This document shows, in pieces, positions 22,623 through 30,873 of a DNA stretch of 64,000 nucleotides. The notes beneath the pieces were generated by a model, which made no database searches, was not told where the DNA came from, and worked only from the letters and a program-made list of their open reading frames with translations. This DNA is from Sandaracinaceae bacterium (lineage in GTDB: Bacteria > Myxococcota_A > Polyangia > Polyangiales > JADJQN01). Numbering within the stretch: the stretch's first letter is position 1; the number at the start of each line of letters is the position of its first letter. The stretch spans positions 1,116,001-1,180,000 of the forward strand of contig JADJQN010000003.1 of assembly GCA_016712745.1 (NCBI GenBank), written 5' to 3'. The position numbers were made by a program, and so were the translations under genes.

Positions 22623-24347
22623 TTACTTCTTGGCGGACGAACCGCCAGATTGAATTGCGGGTGGCGCGTTCGATGTCGCCCCCTGTTGCGCCATCAGCTC
22701 AGGATGGTTCTTCAAACGGTACTCGATGAAGCGCTGCTGCGCGATACCGAGGGCCGAGTTGGTGAACATGTAGAGTGTCAGGCCCTGCGGCAAGAAGAGC
22801 ATGAGCACGGTGATCATGACCGGCATCATGTACATCATCATCTTGGCCTGAACCGGATCCATCGTGGTTTGCGGCGTGATGCGCTGCTGCACGACCATCA
22901 GTGCGCCAAGCAAAAGCGGCATGATGAAATAGGGGTCGGGCGCCGAGAGATCCTGAAGCCATCCGCCAAAGGGCGCACGGAAGAGCTCGATGTTTGAGGA
23001 GAGCGAGGCGTAGAGCGCCCACCAAATCGGCAACTGCAAAAGCTGCGGCAGACAACCCGCGACCGGATTCACACCGTTCTTACGGTGGAGCTCCATCGTG
23101 GCCGCCGCCTTCTTTTCGCGGTCATCCCCGTAGAGCGCATTGATGCGGTCCATCTCGGGCTTGAGCGCGCGCATCTTGGCCATGCTCTTCACTTGCGGAA
23201 GCGTGAGCGGGAACAAGATGAGCTTCACAAGAAGCGTAAGAACGATGATCGCGAGGCCCCAGTTGCCAACGAAGCCGTGAATGATGCTGAGCAACTTCAC
23301 GAGCACGTTGGCGATCATCGCGAACCAACCGAGATCGACGACGTCGTTGAGGTGATGGCCCGCTGCCGAGAGGGTGTCCGGAGTCTTGGGGCCCATGTAG
23401 GCGAGCGAGCGAACCGTGGTGGACTCTCGCGGTGCCAAGGTGACGCGCGGGTAAATCAACGAGGAGCTGAACAGAAAGCCATCAGGATCTTCGTCGCCAA
23501 CGTGCGCCATGCGCGGATCGGTTACGATGCGGCACGACTCGGCGACTGTGCCCTCGGTCGCCATGACGTTGGCGAAATAGGTATTGTCGACGCCGGCGAA
23601 GGTGACGTCGTGGTAACGGTGCGCAAAACCCGAGCTCTTGTCGTGCGGTTCGCGAGCGATCGAATCGCCATGACGGCATAGCCCGCGGCTGAGCGCCGGC
23701 GAACGATTGCCCACGTTGATAAAGCTGGTGCTCTCTTCCGCGTTACGCACGTAGTGATGCGTTGAAAGATTCACGCGCACCGGACGCGCGTGTTCACCAA
23801 GATTGGTAATGCGGATCGTCGACCAAAGTTGATAGGGACCGCGTCCTGCTTCGAGCTTGCGCTCAACGCGAAATCCGCCGCCTTCATACGTAAAGAGAAC
23901 GGCCTGCGGACTCAGTGCCTGCATTTGCCAAATCGCGTCCTCGGGAACGTTTACGCCACCAAGTTCGGTGCGTAGCGGCAAGTATTCTTCGAGTTGCGTC
24001 GTGACGAGATCGCGATGACGTCCGTGCTCGTCGTAGCGACGATTCTTCATCTCGAAATGACGCACGGATGCATTGAGATTGGTGACGGTCGCGATGTACT
24101 CCGGCGTCTCGATGCGAAGCGTGCGCTCGGCGGCCGCTCGCTGAGCGCGCAAAACCCGGCGCTGCTCAGCGGTGCTTACCGGCGCTTGCGGGCCATGGCT
24201 GTTTTGGGTCGCCTGCTGCGCTGTCGGTGCGGGAGCCCGCGCCGGCCGTGCGTCCTCGCCCTTGCGCATAAACATCATCACGGCGAAGGCCGCGGCTGCC
24301 GCTACGGCGACCGCCAAAAACACTCGGGATTGCTTGCCTTCACTCAT
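22623..24347 (-). CDS. yidC: YidC/Oxa1-family membrane protein insertase
   Basis: 574 residues. One N-terminal helix (VFLAVAVAAAAAFAVMMFM), a Pro/Ala linker, a large periplasmic beta domain (residues ~75-330), then five transmembrane helices with the YidC hallmarks: KLILFPLTLPQVKSMAKMRA (conserved K/R and amphipathic region), NPVAGCLPQLLQLPIWWALY and MMYMMPVMITVLMLFLPQGL. YidC inserts and folds inner-membrane proteins, alone or with SecYEG. It belongs to the rpmH-rnpA-yidD-yidC-jag operon; the yidD stop lies 6 bases upstream. Confidence 0.97.
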   Translation of the reverse strand: MSEGKQSRVFLAVAVAAAAAFAVMMFMRKGEDARPARAPAPTAQQATQNSHGPQAPVSTAEQRRVLRAQRAAAERTLRIETPEYIATVTNLNASVRHFEMKNRRYDEHGRHRDLVTTQLEEYLPLRTELGGVNVPEDAIWQMQALSPQAVLFTYEGGGFRVERKLEAGRGPYQLWSTIRITNLGEHARPVRVNLSTHHYVRNAEESTSFINVGNRSPALSRGLCRHGDSIAREPHDKSSGFAHRYHDVTFAGVDNTYFANVMATEGTVAESCRIVTDPRMAHVGDEDPDGFLFSSSLIYPRVTLAPRESTTVRSLAYMGPKTPDTLSAAGHHLNDVVDLGWFAMIANVLVKLLSIIHGFVGNWGLAIIVLTLLVKLILFPLTLPQVKSMAKMRALKPEMDRINALYGDDREKKAAATMELHRKNGVNPVAGCLPQLLQLPIWWALYASLSSNIELFRAPFGGWLQDLSAPDPYFIMPLLLGALMVVQQRITPQTTMDPVQAKMMMYMMPVMITVLMLFLPQGLTLYMFTNSALGIAQQRFIEYRLKNHPELMAQQGATSNAPPAIQSGGSSAKK

Positions 24348-24353
24348 GCGCGT

Positions 24354-24596
24354 CTAGGGATTCGCTTTCAACTTCAGCGGTGCTTCCGGAGGAGGATCGT
24401 ATCCGCCGGGATTGAATGGATGGCAGCGACAGATGCGCTTGATGCCGAGATAGGACCCACGTAGCGCACCGTGCCGTTCAATGCACGTGGCGGTGTAGCG
24501 GGAACATGAGGGTGTGAAGCGGCAGACTTTGCCTATGATCGGGGAGAGCGTCCACCAATAGATGCGTATTAGAAAGAGTAGGAACCGGGCGATCAT
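24354..24596 (-). CDS. yidD: YidD membrane protein insertion efficiency factor
   Basis: 80 residues with the family signature: an amphipathic N-terminus (RFLLFLIRIYWWTLSP), then CRFTPSCSRYTATCIERHGA with its conserved cysteines, RICRCHPFNPGGYDP, and a basic tail. YidD helps YidC-dependent insertion. The ATG overlaps the rnpA stop by four bases, and yidC follows after 6 bases, so the three are translationally linked. Confidence 0.97.
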   Translation of the reverse strand: MIARFLLFLIRIYWWTLSPIIGKVCRFTPSCSRYTATCIERHGALRGSYLGIKRICRCHPFNPGGYDPPPEAPLKLKANP

Positions 24597-25054
24597 CGGT
24601 GAGACCTTCGTGCAGATTGCGGCCCGGAACCGCGTTCGGCGGCGAGAGCATGCGCTACGGCCCGCACTTCGGCGAGGACCTCCTGGTAGCCAAGCTCTGG
24701 CGCGCCGTCCTTCGCAATGAAAACATAGTCGTTCATCGCTGAGAAAACGCTTTGATTTCGCCTAAATACCTCACGAAGAACGCGTTTGACGCGATTGCGC
24801 GCGACGGCGTTACCGACTTTCTTCGTGACGGTGACACCTAGGCGCGAGCGCGGCGGGTCGATTGGGGCGCCTCCAGGCGCTGTCTGGCTTGGCGCGCGCG
24901 TGCTCACGAGGATGGTGAAATGCGGTGTCGATACACGGCGGCCTTTGTTCTGCACGAGGCGGTACTCAAACCGCTTGCGAACGCGCGCGCCGGGATCAAA
25001 CGTGGCAGGGCCGTGCGCAGAAGAGTCCGAAGTATCCGGCTTTTTCTGCTGCAA
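24593..25054 (-). CDS. rnpA: ribonuclease P protein component
   Basis: 153 residues; the core is normal and both ends are extended. The RnpA signature NAVARNRVKRVLREVFRRNQ is present, preceded by FTILVSTRA and LGVTVTKKVG. The protein binds the RNase P RNA and aids 5' processing of pre-tRNA. The N-terminal ~25 residues are an acidic/polar extension, and a Pro-rich loop (QTAPGGAPIDPPRSR) is inserted before the core strand. It lies 58 bases downstream of rpmH, in the standard gene order. Confidence 0.96.
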   Translation of the reverse strand: MQQKKPDTSDSSAHGPATFDPGARVRKRFEYRLVQNKGRRVSTPHFTILVSTRAPSQTAPGGAPIDPPRSRLGVTVTKKVGNAVARNRVKRVLREVFRRNQSVFSAMNDYVFIAKDGAPELGYQEVLAEVRAVAHALAAERGSGPQSARRSHR

Positions 25055-25112
25055 TTACGGCCTCTTTTGAATAGGTCAGGTCCCTTTTTCAGAGACCTGC
25101 CAGGCCAAGCAT

Positions 25113-25268
25113 CTACTTTTTGTAGACGCCGACCGCGAGACGATGACGACCCTTTTGACGACGTGACGAAAGGACCTTGCGGCCGTTCTTCGTAGCCATG
25201 CGGGCTCGAAAGCCGTGGGTGCGCAAACGACGCGTACGATGGGGTTGATAAGTGCGCTTCACGGACAT
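25113..25268 (-). CDS. rpmH: 50S ribosomal protein L34
   Basis: 51 residues starting MSVKRTYQPHRTRRLRTHGF at 25268; the longer frame upstream is not ribosomal. L34 hallmarks are KRTYQPH, HGFRARMATKNGRKVL and the basic SRRQKGRHRLAVG end. It is the first gene of the rpmH-rnpA-yidD-yidC-jag operon, with GGAGGA-like sequence (AGGATGT) just upstream of the ATG. The promoter must lie in the 209 bases before it, shared with the divergent kelch lipoprotein gene; I see no clear DnaA boxes there. Confidence 0.98.
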   Translation of the reverse strand: MSVKRTYQPHRTRRLRTHGFRARMATKNGRKVLSSRRQKGRHRLAVGVYKK

Positions 25269-25477
25269 CCTCCAAACAAAGCCAAATCGCGAGGGGTGCG
25301 GAAGAAAGCACGCGCAATATGGCCTGTCAAGCGATGTGCATAACCTAGCCCCCATTGCGATGGATCACGCGCGCTACGTGCACAACCGGATCACGGCTGA
25401 GATTGGGGTACACGAATTAAGGTTTTACGAACCCGTTTAAGTGTCTCACACCCGTTCGCCTGCCTAGGGTTGGACGC

Positions 25478-26821
25478 ATGTACACACGGTGTCTAGCGAT
25501 CGCATTTCTACTTGTTGGCTGTGGTTCAAACGCAGACTCGCTGCCCAATGACGGCGGCACGGATGCCCCCCCATCGTGTTTGCTGGCGTCGGCGCCTAGC
25601 GAGATCACCTTGGCTTTCGGCGAACGGACCGAGTGGCTTCGCTCGATGATCACGGCAGACACGACGGCGACCATCTCCGCCGAAGGTCCGATTCGTGTGT
25701 TCGATGCGTACGACGATCCCTCGCGCCTAATCGTCCGAGCAACCTACGAAGAGGGCTCGGCCACTGTGCGCGTGACGTGCGCTGATTCGACGAGTGGATC
25801 GATCGCGGTGTCGGTCGTACCAATCACGTTTCGCAACGTCGCCACATGGACCGACGCGAATGGTCCCATCGGTCGCGAGTATTTTTCGTGGTGGCAAGAC
25901 GAGAGCGATCCGGAAACACTGTGGCTCTTCGGCGGCTTCGTATACCAGCCAACGCAGTTCACACCGAACTCCGAGTTGTGGTCGTTCAATGTAACGAGTG
26001 CTGCATGGACCGCTCACGGGATTCTCGCTGGCGCACCGATCACGCCCGGCGGACGTGTCGCGCGCGGCCCCGCACCCAACACGATGTTCTACCTGGGCGG
26101 CTTCGCGGACGGCGAGGAAACGCCCCCCGTTCTCGCCCAACTGGATCTCACTGCTAGCCCGCCAACGTGGAGCACGGCACCTCACGCGGCGCAATCACCC
26201 GGCAGCTACACAGGCGCGCTCATACACGATGCGCGACGCGATCGATGGCTCTCCGTGTGCGGTGCCAGCGCGACGTTCGGTCTCAACTGTTCCGTCAACG
26301 CATACACGCCCGAGGGCGGATGGTCCGCAGTGAGTATTGCAGGGGGCCCGCGTGCGCCGGGACGCATGGGATTCCCCTACGCGTACGACGAACCGAACGA
26401 TCGGGTGATCATTTTTGCGGGCCAACAAGGCCCTGGCAATTTGGATCTGGGTGGCGATACCTGGGCGCTCGAGCTGAGTGAAACGCCTGCGCGCTGGACG
26501 CAGCTCTTCGAGAGCGATCCCGTCGCAACGGCGCGCCGCAATGCCGGCTTCGCATACGACAGCGATGATGAGCGGCTCTTTGTCTGGGGCGGCACGCCAG
26601 ATGGTGGGCACTCGGTTACGGGGATGCAGGTCTTGCACCTCGATCGCGATCACGAAGAGTGGTTCTCGTTCGCAACGCCGACCGAGATGGTTTCGCGAAC
26701 GAGCGGGGGCGGAGTCTACGACCCAACTGCGCGTTCAATCTATTGGGGCTTCGGGAACGACGACGCGGTGTATCGCGACGTGTGGCAGATGTCCTTGTCT
26801 GCCAGCACATCAGCAAACTAA
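25478..26821 (+). CDS. kelch-repeat lipoprotein
   Basis: 447 residues with a lipoprotein signal (MYTRCLAIAFLLVGC) and a short Asp/Gly linker (NDGGTDAPPSC). Residues ~130-440 show repeated kelch-type blades: LWLFGGFVYQPTQFTPNSEL, NTMFYLGGFADGEETPPVLA, NDRVIIFAGQQ and ERLFVWGGTPDGG, each ending with a W-containing strand. This predicts a six- or seven-bladed beta-propeller on the cell surface or in the periplasm. Between signal and propeller is a small beta domain. Ligand unknown. The 3' end overlaps the convergent regulator gene by about 12 bases. Confidence 0.85.
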   Translation: MYTRCLAIAFLLVGCGSNADSLPNDGGTDAPPSCLLASAPSEITLAFGERTEWLRSMITADTTATISAEGPIRVFDAYDDPSRLIVRATYEEGSATVRVTCADSTSGSIAVSVVPITFRNVATWTDANGPIGREYFSWWQDESDPETLWLFGGFVYQPTQFTPNSELWSFNVTSAAWTAHGILAGAPITPGGRVARGPAPNTMFYLGGFADGEETPPVLAQLDLTASPPTWSTAPHAAQSPGSYTGALIHDARRDRWLSVCGASATFGLNCSVNAYTPEGGWSAVSIAGGPRAPGRMGFPYAYDEPNDRVIIFAGQQGPGNLDLGGDTWALELSETPARWTQLFESDPVATARRNAGFAYDSDDERLFVWGGTPDGGHSVTGMQVLHLDRDHEEWFSFATPTEMVSRTSGGGVYDPTARSIYWGFGNDDAVYRDVWQMSLSASTSAN

Positions 26822-28033
26822 ACGCACCGATGTCCCGAGCGCGTATCCGTCGTTCGTCCGAACGATCAGATCGCGCAAGCCCATAGCGCGCAGCGTTGCG
26901 ATAGCCACGTAGAGACGATTGCGTGCGGCGCTAGGCAGTATGATTTCCTCCGGCCATGCGTGCGCGATGAGCCGCTGGGTATTCACACCCTCGTTGTCAA
27001 TCTCGCTATGTTGCACGAGCAACGCGACAATACGCGCGAGTGAAGGACGGTCGCCGAGCGACATGACTTGCTGCAGCGAGCCACGAACCAAGCGTAGCGT
27101 TTCGCCGTCGAAATCCAGCCAAATTTCCTCGGTCGGAATCGAATGAAAGCGTCGAAGCAGTTGAGCGCTAAGCCGCGCGTGCTCCCACGGAGTTTCGGGC
27201 TGCAAGCACAAGGCGCGAGCGGCATTGCGACGCTGCGACAGGGTGCGTGCGCTCGCGAGTTCGCACGATGCTCGCTCCAGGGCCGCAATGACCAAGTTTC
27301 GCGAGCTCTGATCATTCGTCGGATCAAACGCTTCATCATCACGCAGTGGAGCTTTAAGAATGCGTGCAGTTAAACGGATGTAGTGGGACAGCAGGTGATC
27401 CAAGTGCGTGTGCCCACCTTGCAACGCGCGCAACGAGCTACGTGCACGCCGAAGCGTGCGGAGCGCTGTGGGGAGATCTCCTGCGAGCGCGGCCGTGATG
27501 CCCCGGTCCATGCGGAACGCTGTGGCATAGAGCGTCCCTCGGCCATCTTCCGCGTTAGCCACACTTGCTTGCGCGAGCGACTTCACCGCTCCGTCGTAGT
27601 GGGCGGCAGCGCTTGCCCAATCACCGCGTGCACGCATGAGATTGCCGATGTAGCCCTGCTGAATGGCGCCGCCAACCGTGGCGCGATTAAGAGGTCGCTG
27701 AGCCAACTCCGTCGCGCTCACGAGGTCACCCTGATCGACGCTCAGAAAGAGCTCCCGCGTAGTCGCGAGGTCCGCAGACAACGAGTCGCCCACGCTGAGA
27801 AAGAGCCGACGTGCGTCTTGGGCATCCGCGATGGCTCCTGCGAAATCGCCACGCATATACGCGCCTTCGCTCCGGGCAAAGCGCGCGCGCGCCGCAACGG
27901 CCGGCTGGTTGTGCAACGTTGCGAGTTGCACCACGCAATCGGCTATCGCGTGCGCTTCATCGTAGCGGCCCGCAAGCGCCGATCGCGCCGCGGTACTTAA
28001 GAGCTCCGTTAGGTTCGTAACACCGAGCTGCAT
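26810..28033 (-). CDS. TPR-containing regulator with C-terminal winged helix
   Basis: About 407 residues from the ATG at 28033 (MQLGVTNLTELLSTAARSAL), which has AAGGTG about 10 bases upstream. Residues 10-300 are tetratricopeptide-like helical pairs (LAGRYDEAHAIADCVVQL, RGDFAGAIADAQDARRLF, LAGDLPTALRTLRRARSSLR). The end (LARIVALLVQHSEIDNEGVN, AARNRLYVAIATLRAMGL, VRTNDGYALG) is an OmpR/PhoB-like winged helix. It is thus a DNA-binding protein with a TPR sensor or scaffold. The frame upstream of 28033 is not coding-like, whereas a neighbouring frame that starts at the radC stop looks like its missing N-terminus (see the entry at 27957-28202). Confidence 0.8.
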   Translation of the reverse strand: MQLGVTNLTELLSTAARSALAGRYDEAHAIADCVVQLATLHNQPAVAARARFARSEGAYMRGDFAGAIADAQDARRLFLSVGDSLSADLATTRELFLSVDQGDLVSATELAQRPLNRATVGGAIQQGYIGNLMRARGDWASAAAHYDGAVKSLAQASVANAEDGRGTLYATAFRMDRGITAALAGDLPTALRTLRRARSSLRALQGGHTHLDHLLSHYIRLTARILKAPLRDDEAFDPTNDQSSRNLVIAALERASCELASARTLSQRRNAARALCLQPETPWEHARLSAQLLRRFHSIPTEEIWLDFDGETLRLVRGSLQQVMSLGDRPSLARIVALLVQHSEIDNEGVNTQRLIAHAWPEEIILPSAARNRLYVAIATLRAMGLRDLIVRTNDGYALGTSVRLVC

Positions 28034-28202
28034 GCGTCGAGTCACCTTGCAAAACGGGGGCCACCTCCAGCGCCCTTTCGCGGTCCAGCATCGGCTGGGT
28101 CTGATACGCGATGACTCGCGCTCCGTGGACCGTGGGCGACGAGACCCCGCGATCGTTGCGCGCATCGCTCGCAAGCAAGAGCGCAAGCCACAACACGCTC
28201 AT
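27957..28202 (-). CDS. short frame, probably the displaced N-terminus of the TPR/winged-helix gene
   Basis: It begins with an ATG that overlaps the radC stop (ATGA), the usual sign of a real coupled start, and reads MSVLWLALLLASDARNDRGV followed by natural helical sequence (MLDRERALEVAPVLQGD). Near 28031-28040 its sequence becomes unconvincing, while the TPR frame becomes convincing at the same point. One extra or two missing bases between them would fuse the two into one ~465-residue protein. Alternatively this is an independent 81-residue protein that overlaps the next gene. Confidence 0.45.
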   Translation of the reverse strand: MSVLWLALLLASDARNDRGVSSPTVHGARVIAYQTQPMLDRERALEVAPVLQGDSTHAARCYEPNGALKYRGAIGACGPLR

Positions 28203-28903
28203 GGCGCGCCCCGCGACGGAAGAAGACGTGCATCGACGAAACTGAAGTAGCTCTCTTTGCCAACGATGATGTGATCCACCACGCGCACGCCGAGTAGTTC
28301 GCCCGCCTGACACAGGCGGATTGTTAGTTCAATGTCGTCGTGACTTGGCGTGGTGTCCCCGCTCGGATGATTGTGCGCAAACACGACGCCCACCGCCGCT
28401 TCACGCACGACGGCGCGGAATGCATCCGATGGACTCACGCCGCACACGGCAACTCCACCTTGCGCGATGCGGACGTGACCCATCGGGCGGTTCTTGGCGT
28501 CGAGGGGGATCGCGAAGAAGTTCTCGACCTCGCTCCACGCGAGATGGGCGCGCAAGACGGCGTGCAGCTCGGCACTGGTCGTGACAGGTTTGCAGAATGG
28601 CGGCTGTACGATGGACGCGCGACGCCCAAGCTCGATCGCCGCAGCAATGCGCGTTGCCTTGCCGATGCCCACGCCTCGCATCGACGCGAGCATGCCGACG
28701 CCGGCACGGGCAAGCGATGCTACGCCTCCATGCAATGAGAGAAGGCGCGCCGCCAGAACCTGCACTGGCTCTTCGTGCGTGCCGGTCGCGAGCAGAACCG
28801 ATACGAGCTCGGCGTCGGAAAGGGATGCTGCGCCGTTCTGCATCAGACGTTCACGGGGACCGTCTGGCGGAGCGTCGAAGACTGGGCTGTCCATCATGGA
28901 CAC
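28199..28903 (-). CDS. radC: RadC-family JAB/MPN-domain protein
   Basis: 234 residues. N-terminal helix-hairpin-helix-like part (GPRERLMQNGAASLSDAELV, MRGVGIGKATRIAAAIELG) and C-terminal JAB/MPN metalloprotease-fold domain with the zinc ligands in GVVFAHNHPSGDTTPSHDDI (HxHPSG plus downstream Asp). RadC was first linked to DNA repair, but its true function is unresolved. Start at MSMMDSPVF (28903); the next gene starts inside its stop codon. Confidence 0.95.
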   Translation of the reverse strand: MSMMDSPVFDAPPDGPRERLMQNGAASLSDAELVSVLLATGTHEEPVQVLAARLLSLHGGVASLARAGVGMLASMRGVGIGKATRIAAAIELGRRASIVQPPFCKPVTTSAELHAVLRAHLAWSEVENFFAIPLDAKNRPMGHVRIAQGGVAVCGVSPSDAFRAVVREAAVGVVFAHNHPSGDTTPSHDDIELTIRLCQAGELLGVRVVDHIIVGKESYFSFVDARLLPSRGAP

Positions 28904-29043
28904 TGCAAAGCAGGACGCAGGCCAAGCTGCCCTACACGTGATCTCGGGTAGTTAGGCGACCGGTCGGGTGGCGGCCGCCACCTTCGTGTCGCGAATTGCC
29001 CGTCAGTTCCGCCTCGTTCGTGGGCCGTGGTACACATGGGGCA

Positions 29044-29772
29044 ATGAAGTCGAGCTCGGGGCAGGTTTCGCTCGAAGATGCGCGCACCGCGAAAAAAGCG
29101 GTGAATGAAGCACAAAAACCTGCGTCCAAAGCCGAGGAGGCAAACACCACGGAAGACGACCGCGCCCTCGTTGAACGAGTACAGCGCGGAGATGAGGCCG
29201 CGTTCCGGCTCTTATTCGAGAAATACAACCGACGGGCCTACGCCGTTGCTCTCGGAGTCGTCAAAGACAAGCAAGACGCGCATGACGTTGTGCAAGACGC
29301 ATTCATCAAGGTGCATCGTCACATCGGCAACTTTCAAGGAACGTCGAGCTTCTACACGTGGCTGTATCGAATTCTCATGAACCTCGCGATTGACCACGTT
29401 CGCAAGCATCAGAAGAACAAAAAGCTCGATTACGACGATCGCGTGCAGCGCGATTCCGGCGAGATCGCAGCCTCGGGCCTGCCTATGCAAAGCATGAACG
29501 ATGGCAACCCGTCGCGCGTGAGCGCCCGCAAAGAGCTCTCAGCCAAGCTGCAGGCCGCGTTGATGGAACTGCCCGAGTATCATCGCGCGGTGATCTTGCT
29601 GCGCGAGGTTGAAGGCCTTAGCTACGAAGAGATGTCGGACGTGCTCAAAGTACCGAAGGGCACGATCATGAGCCGCCTCTTTCACGCGCGTAAGAAGATG
29701 CAGGAGTCTTTGCGCGAGTATGTTGGGGACGAGATGGTTGCAAGCGATGACGAAGTAAAGGACGAGGAATAG
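29044..29772 (+). CDS. ECF-family RNA polymerase sigma factor (RpoE-like)
   Basis: About 242 residues from the ATG at 29044; the frame open from 28996 adds 16 unlikely codons. After a Lys/Ala-rich leader of ~35 residues come sigma region 2 (LVERVQRGDEAAFRLLFEKY, KQDAHDVVQDAFIKVHRHIG, SFYTWLYRILMNLAIDH) and region 4 (LPEYHRAVILLREVEGLSYE, LKVPKGTIMSRLFHARKKM). ECF sigma factors direct transcription of stress or envelope regulons. A zinc-finger anti-sigma factor follows after 2 bases, as is standard. The acidic C-terminal tail is short. Confidence 0.95.
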   Translation: MKSSSGQVSLEDARTAKKAVNEAQKPASKAEEANTTEDDRALVERVQRGDEAAFRLLFEKYNRRAYAVALGVVKDKQDAHDVVQDAFIKVHRHIGNFQGTSSFYTWLYRILMNLAIDHVRKHQKNKKLDYDDRVQRDSGEIAASGLPMQSMNDGNPSRVSARKELSAKLQAALMELPEYHRAVILLREVEGLSYEEMSDVLKVPKGTIMSRLFHARKKMQESLREYVGDEMVASDDEVKDEE

Positions 29773-29774
29773 CC

Positions 29775-30299
29775 ATGACGGTCGAACACCTCGAAGACGA
29801 GAAACTGCAGCGCTACTTCGACGGCGAGACATCGCCCGGTGAGAGCACGGTTGTGCGCCACCATTTAGACGCCTGCGGCGTGTGCACGTCACGCCTTCAG
29901 AAGCTCGAGAAGCTTCGCGGGCTCTTCACGGAAATGGTCGAAGACGTGGGCGAGACGCCAGCGTTCGACGCCATGTTTGCAAACATTCGCACCGGTATCG
30001 AGAAGCAGAAGAACGCGGGTTTTGGCGAGCGTTTTCGTCTCTTCGCAGGCGACGCGGTCACCTATCATCGGCGCACCGTAGTTTCGGCAGCAGCCGTCAC
30101 GCTCGCCGCGGCGGCAGCGCTTGTGCTCATGTGGAGCGGCAGCGACTCGAACATTCCCACCGATGAAATGCCCAGCGGCATTCGTGGTACGCAGGTTGAA
30201 GAAGTTCAGTTTGGCCAGGATGGCGCGGGAACTGTCTTTCAGATTGAAAACGGCGATGGCTCATCGGCTGCAGTGATTTGGATCAACGACGACGAATGA
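29775..30299 (+). CDS. anti-sigma factor with zinc-finger (ZAS) domain and one membrane span
   Basis: 174 residues. The N-terminal anti-sigma domain holds the ZAS metal site HHLDACGVC (His-x3-Cys-x2-Cys, about residues 29-37). A single transmembrane helix follows (VVSAAAVTLAAAAALVLMW, about residues 99-117), and the C-terminal ~55 residues lie outside the membrane (acidic, ends WINDDE). This is the layout of anti-sigma factors that hold their cognate ECF factor at the membrane and release it on signal or proteolysis. It lies 2 bases after the sigma gene and overlaps the next gene by four bases. Confidence 0.92.
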   Translation: MTVEHLEDEKLQRYFDGETSPGESTVVRHHLDACGVCTSRLQKLEKLRGLFTEMVEDVGETPAFDAMFANIRTGIEKQKNAGFGERFRLFAGDAVTYHRRTVVSAAAVTLAAAAALVLMWSGSDSNIPTDEMPSGIRGTQVEEVQFGQDGAGTVFQIENGDGSSAAVIWINDDE

Positions 30300-30805
30300 A
30301 ATCTTTTCTTCTCACCATGACGATTGTGGCGACGGGCTTCCTTGGAAGTTACACGCGCGCGTTTGCGCAGGATGTTCCGGGCGAGATTTTCGTCGTGCTC
30401 GCCTCGCAGACCGCCGGGCCCGTGGATCCCTCGCTCGCCCGCGAGCCCGCGCTGCAACAGCCTCCGTTCAATATGTTCCATTCGATGCGCGTGCTCTCCC
30501 GCAGTGCAATGGCCCTGCACACCTCGCGCGCGTTCACGACCACGTTGCCCAACGGCCGCACTATTCGCGTCGAGCTCCTTGGGCAGACGCCCGACCATCG
30601 CTACCGCGTGCGCGTCTCGATCAATCGCCCGGGTCAATCGGACTATCTTCAGTTGCTCACCGTCGTCGCGTCCCCCGCCGATCCCTTCTTCGTCGTCGGA
30701 CAGAACTATCAGGGCGGCACGCTGGTCATCGGAGTACGCGTCGGAACACGCGCCACCGCCAGCATTGGCACATCGTCGCCGCGAGCCCCCCAACCGCCGT
30801 CCTGA
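30296..30805 (+). CDS. small secreted protein in the sigma/anti-sigma operon
   Basis: About 169 residues from the ATG at 30296, which overlaps the anti-sigma stop (ATGA). A signal peptide (MKSFLLTMTIVATGFLGS, cleaved after RAFA) is followed by a beta-rich mature part (GEIFVVLASQTAGPVDPSLA, TIRVELLGQTPDHRYRVRVS). No family recognised. Coupling with the sigma/anti-sigma pair suggests it senses or responds to the same envelope signal, for example as a periplasmic partner of the anti-sigma factor; that is inference. Confidence 0.75.
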   Translation: MKSFLLTMTIVATGFLGSYTRAFAQDVPGEIFVVLASQTAGPVDPSLAREPALQQPPFNMFHSMRVLSRSAMALHTSRAFTTTLPNGRTIRVELLGQTPDHRYRVRVSINRPGQSDYLQLLTVVASPADPFFVVGQNYQGGTLVIGVRVGTRATASIGTSSPRAPQPPS

Positions 30806-30806
30806 A

Positions 30807-30830
30807 TTTAATGGGGACTGTCCCCTTTTA
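30807..30830. repeat. GGGGAC-type short palindrome
   Basis: GGGGACTGTCCCC (30813-30825) flanked by TTTA/TTTTA. The same core, in doubled form, occurs at 39169-39212. It lies between the secreted protein stop and the TPR membrane protein start, and may be a terminator or a REP-like unit. Confidence 0.7.
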
Positions 30831-30873
30831 CGCGTCGTCACTGAGCGAGACGGATTAGAGTTTCGGCCTGCGT

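Noticed and set aside
25269..25477. A chromosomal replication origin beside rpmH
   Set aside because: Only 209 bases, no cluster of TTATCCACA-type boxes seen, no dnaA or dnaN in the window.
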